A stretch of DNA of 6,027 nucleotides, taken from the NCBI GenBank assembly GCA_003133285.1, contig PKWR01000065.1, positions 1 to 6,027 on the forward strand, read 5' to 3'. This stretch comes from Coriobacteriia bacterium. GTDB lineage: Bacteria; Actinomycetota; Coriobacteriia; Anaerosomatales; PALSA-660. Position numbers and translations under genes: made by a program. Below the pieces are notes generated by a model, which saw nothing but the letters and a program-made list of their open reading frames with translations, was not told the DNA's origin and ran no database searches. Of this stretch, positions 5,614 to 6,027 are shown one piece after another (the stretch's first letter is position 1; each line of letters opens with the position of its first letter).

Positions 5614-6027
5614 ATGATCGTTGCCATCGACGGCCCCGCGGCCTCCGGCAAGTCCACCGTCGCCAAGCTGCTCGCATTCCGCTTGGGGATGGCCTACCTC
5701 GACACGGGCGCCATGTACCGCGCCCTGGCGGTCGAGGCCCTCGAGGAGGGGGTACACCTCTCCGACGCCGACGCCCTCACCGCGCTCGCGCACCGCGTGG
5801 CCGTCTCCTTCGAGCACGAGTCGGGCTCGCCGCTGCCGACCAAGGTGTTCGTCGACGGGCGCGACGTCACGCGCGAGATCCGCACCCCGGAGGCCGACTC
5901 CGCCGTCAGCCCCGTCTCGGCGGTCGCCGGGGTCAGGGAAGCGATGGTGGAGCAGCAGCGCCGCATCGCCACCGAGTGCCCGCACACGGTCCTCGAGGGG
6001 CGCGACATCGGCACCGTCGTCTTCCCG
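5614..6027 (+). CDS. cmk: Cytidylate kinase (CMP/dCMP kinase), N-terminal part
   Basis: Phosphorylates CMP and dCMP using ATP, for nucleotide recycling in the cytosol. The visible 138 codons run open to the right edge; bacterial Cmk is usually about 220-230 residues, so the C-terminal LID and end are outside. Motifs seen are the P-loop GPAASGKST (7-15) with Lys13 and Ser14, the YLDTGAMYRA segment (28-37) containing the conserved Asp30 and Arg36, the CMP-binding insert region with DVTREIRTPEAD (84-95), a typical SAVSPVSAVAGVRE stretch (96-109), and EGRDIGTVVFP (128-138) with Arg130 and Asp131. ATG 5614 has AAGGAG (5601-5606) 7 nt upstream and gives the family's usual MIVAIDGPA start. It follows aroA after 79 nt, an aroA-cmk neighbourhood seen in many bacteria. 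It probably has its own promoter in the gap, though read-through from aroA is possible. The identity is secure. Confidence 0.95.
   Translation, partial: MIVAIDGPAASGKSTVAKLLAFRLGMAYLDTGAMYRALAVEALEEGVHLSDADALTALAHRVAVSFEHESGSPLPTKVFVDGRDVTREIRTPEADSAVSPVSAVAGVREAMVEQQRRIATECPHTVLEGRDIGTVVFP

Noticed and set aside
3576..5666. A minus-strand open frame of about 696 codons opposite tyrA and aroA
   Set aside because: It is Arg/Gly/Asp-rich low-complexity protein, a typical antisense shadow in GC-rich DNA. The + strand here encodes well-conserved tyrA, aroA and cmk with intact motifs.
1..6027. Mobile element, CRISPR, tRNA/rRNA or defence system
   Set aside because: No transposase or integrase motif, no terminal inverted repeats, no spaced repeat array and no RNA-gene consensus is visible. 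The content is conserved housekeeping metabolism with uniform composition.

Overview
The window is a GC-rich (about 70% by eye, not counted) bacterial chromosomal segment. All genes lie on the + strand and are tightly packed. GC-ended codons dominate, one gene starts with GTG, and two gene junctions overlap by 4 nt. This suits a high-GC bacterium, most likely an Actinomycetota lineage. Class-level placement (for example Coriobacteriia) is a guess I cannot test from sequence alone.

Layout. (1) Bases 1-286 hold the C-terminal 94 residues of a histidine phosphatase (phosphoglycerate mutase-like) protein cut by the window edge. (2) It abuts a small, unrecognised multi-pass membrane protein (290-844). 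(3) The rest is an aromatic amino acid gene cluster: a HisC-type aminotransferase (895-1995), a type I-beta DAHP synthase with an N-terminal regulatory domain (aroF, 2090-3103), an ACT-containing prephenate/arogenate dehydrogenase (tyrA, 3100-4230) and a class II-type EPSP synthase (aroA, 4227-5534). (4) After a 79-nt gap, cytidylate kinase (cmk, 5614 onward) runs off the right edge. No stretch over 300 bases lacks a gene.

How the genes fit together. AroF makes the first committed shikimate intermediate (DAHP) from PEP and erythrose 4-phosphate. AroA performs the penultimate step to EPSP. TyrA oxidises prephenate (or arogenate) on the tyrosine branch. The HisC-type enzyme can plausibly supply the aromatic transamination as well as, or instead of, its histidine pathway step. 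Both the entry enzyme (AroF) and the branch enzyme (TyrA) carry ferredoxin-like or ACT regulatory folds, so tyrosine or other aromatic feedback at two levels is likely. The aroF/tyrA and tyrA/aroA overlaps imply translational coupling. A candidate promoter inside the 3' end of the membrane protein gene could start the aromatic transcript. A second candidate, with an extended -10, precedes cmk.

I see no mobile elements, tRNA/rRNA genes, CRISPR arrays or defence genes, and no evidence for an undescribed system. The least explained items are the membrane protein next to the phosphatase and the 94-nt hisC-aroF gap, which carries a hairpin and a 9-bp direct repeat.
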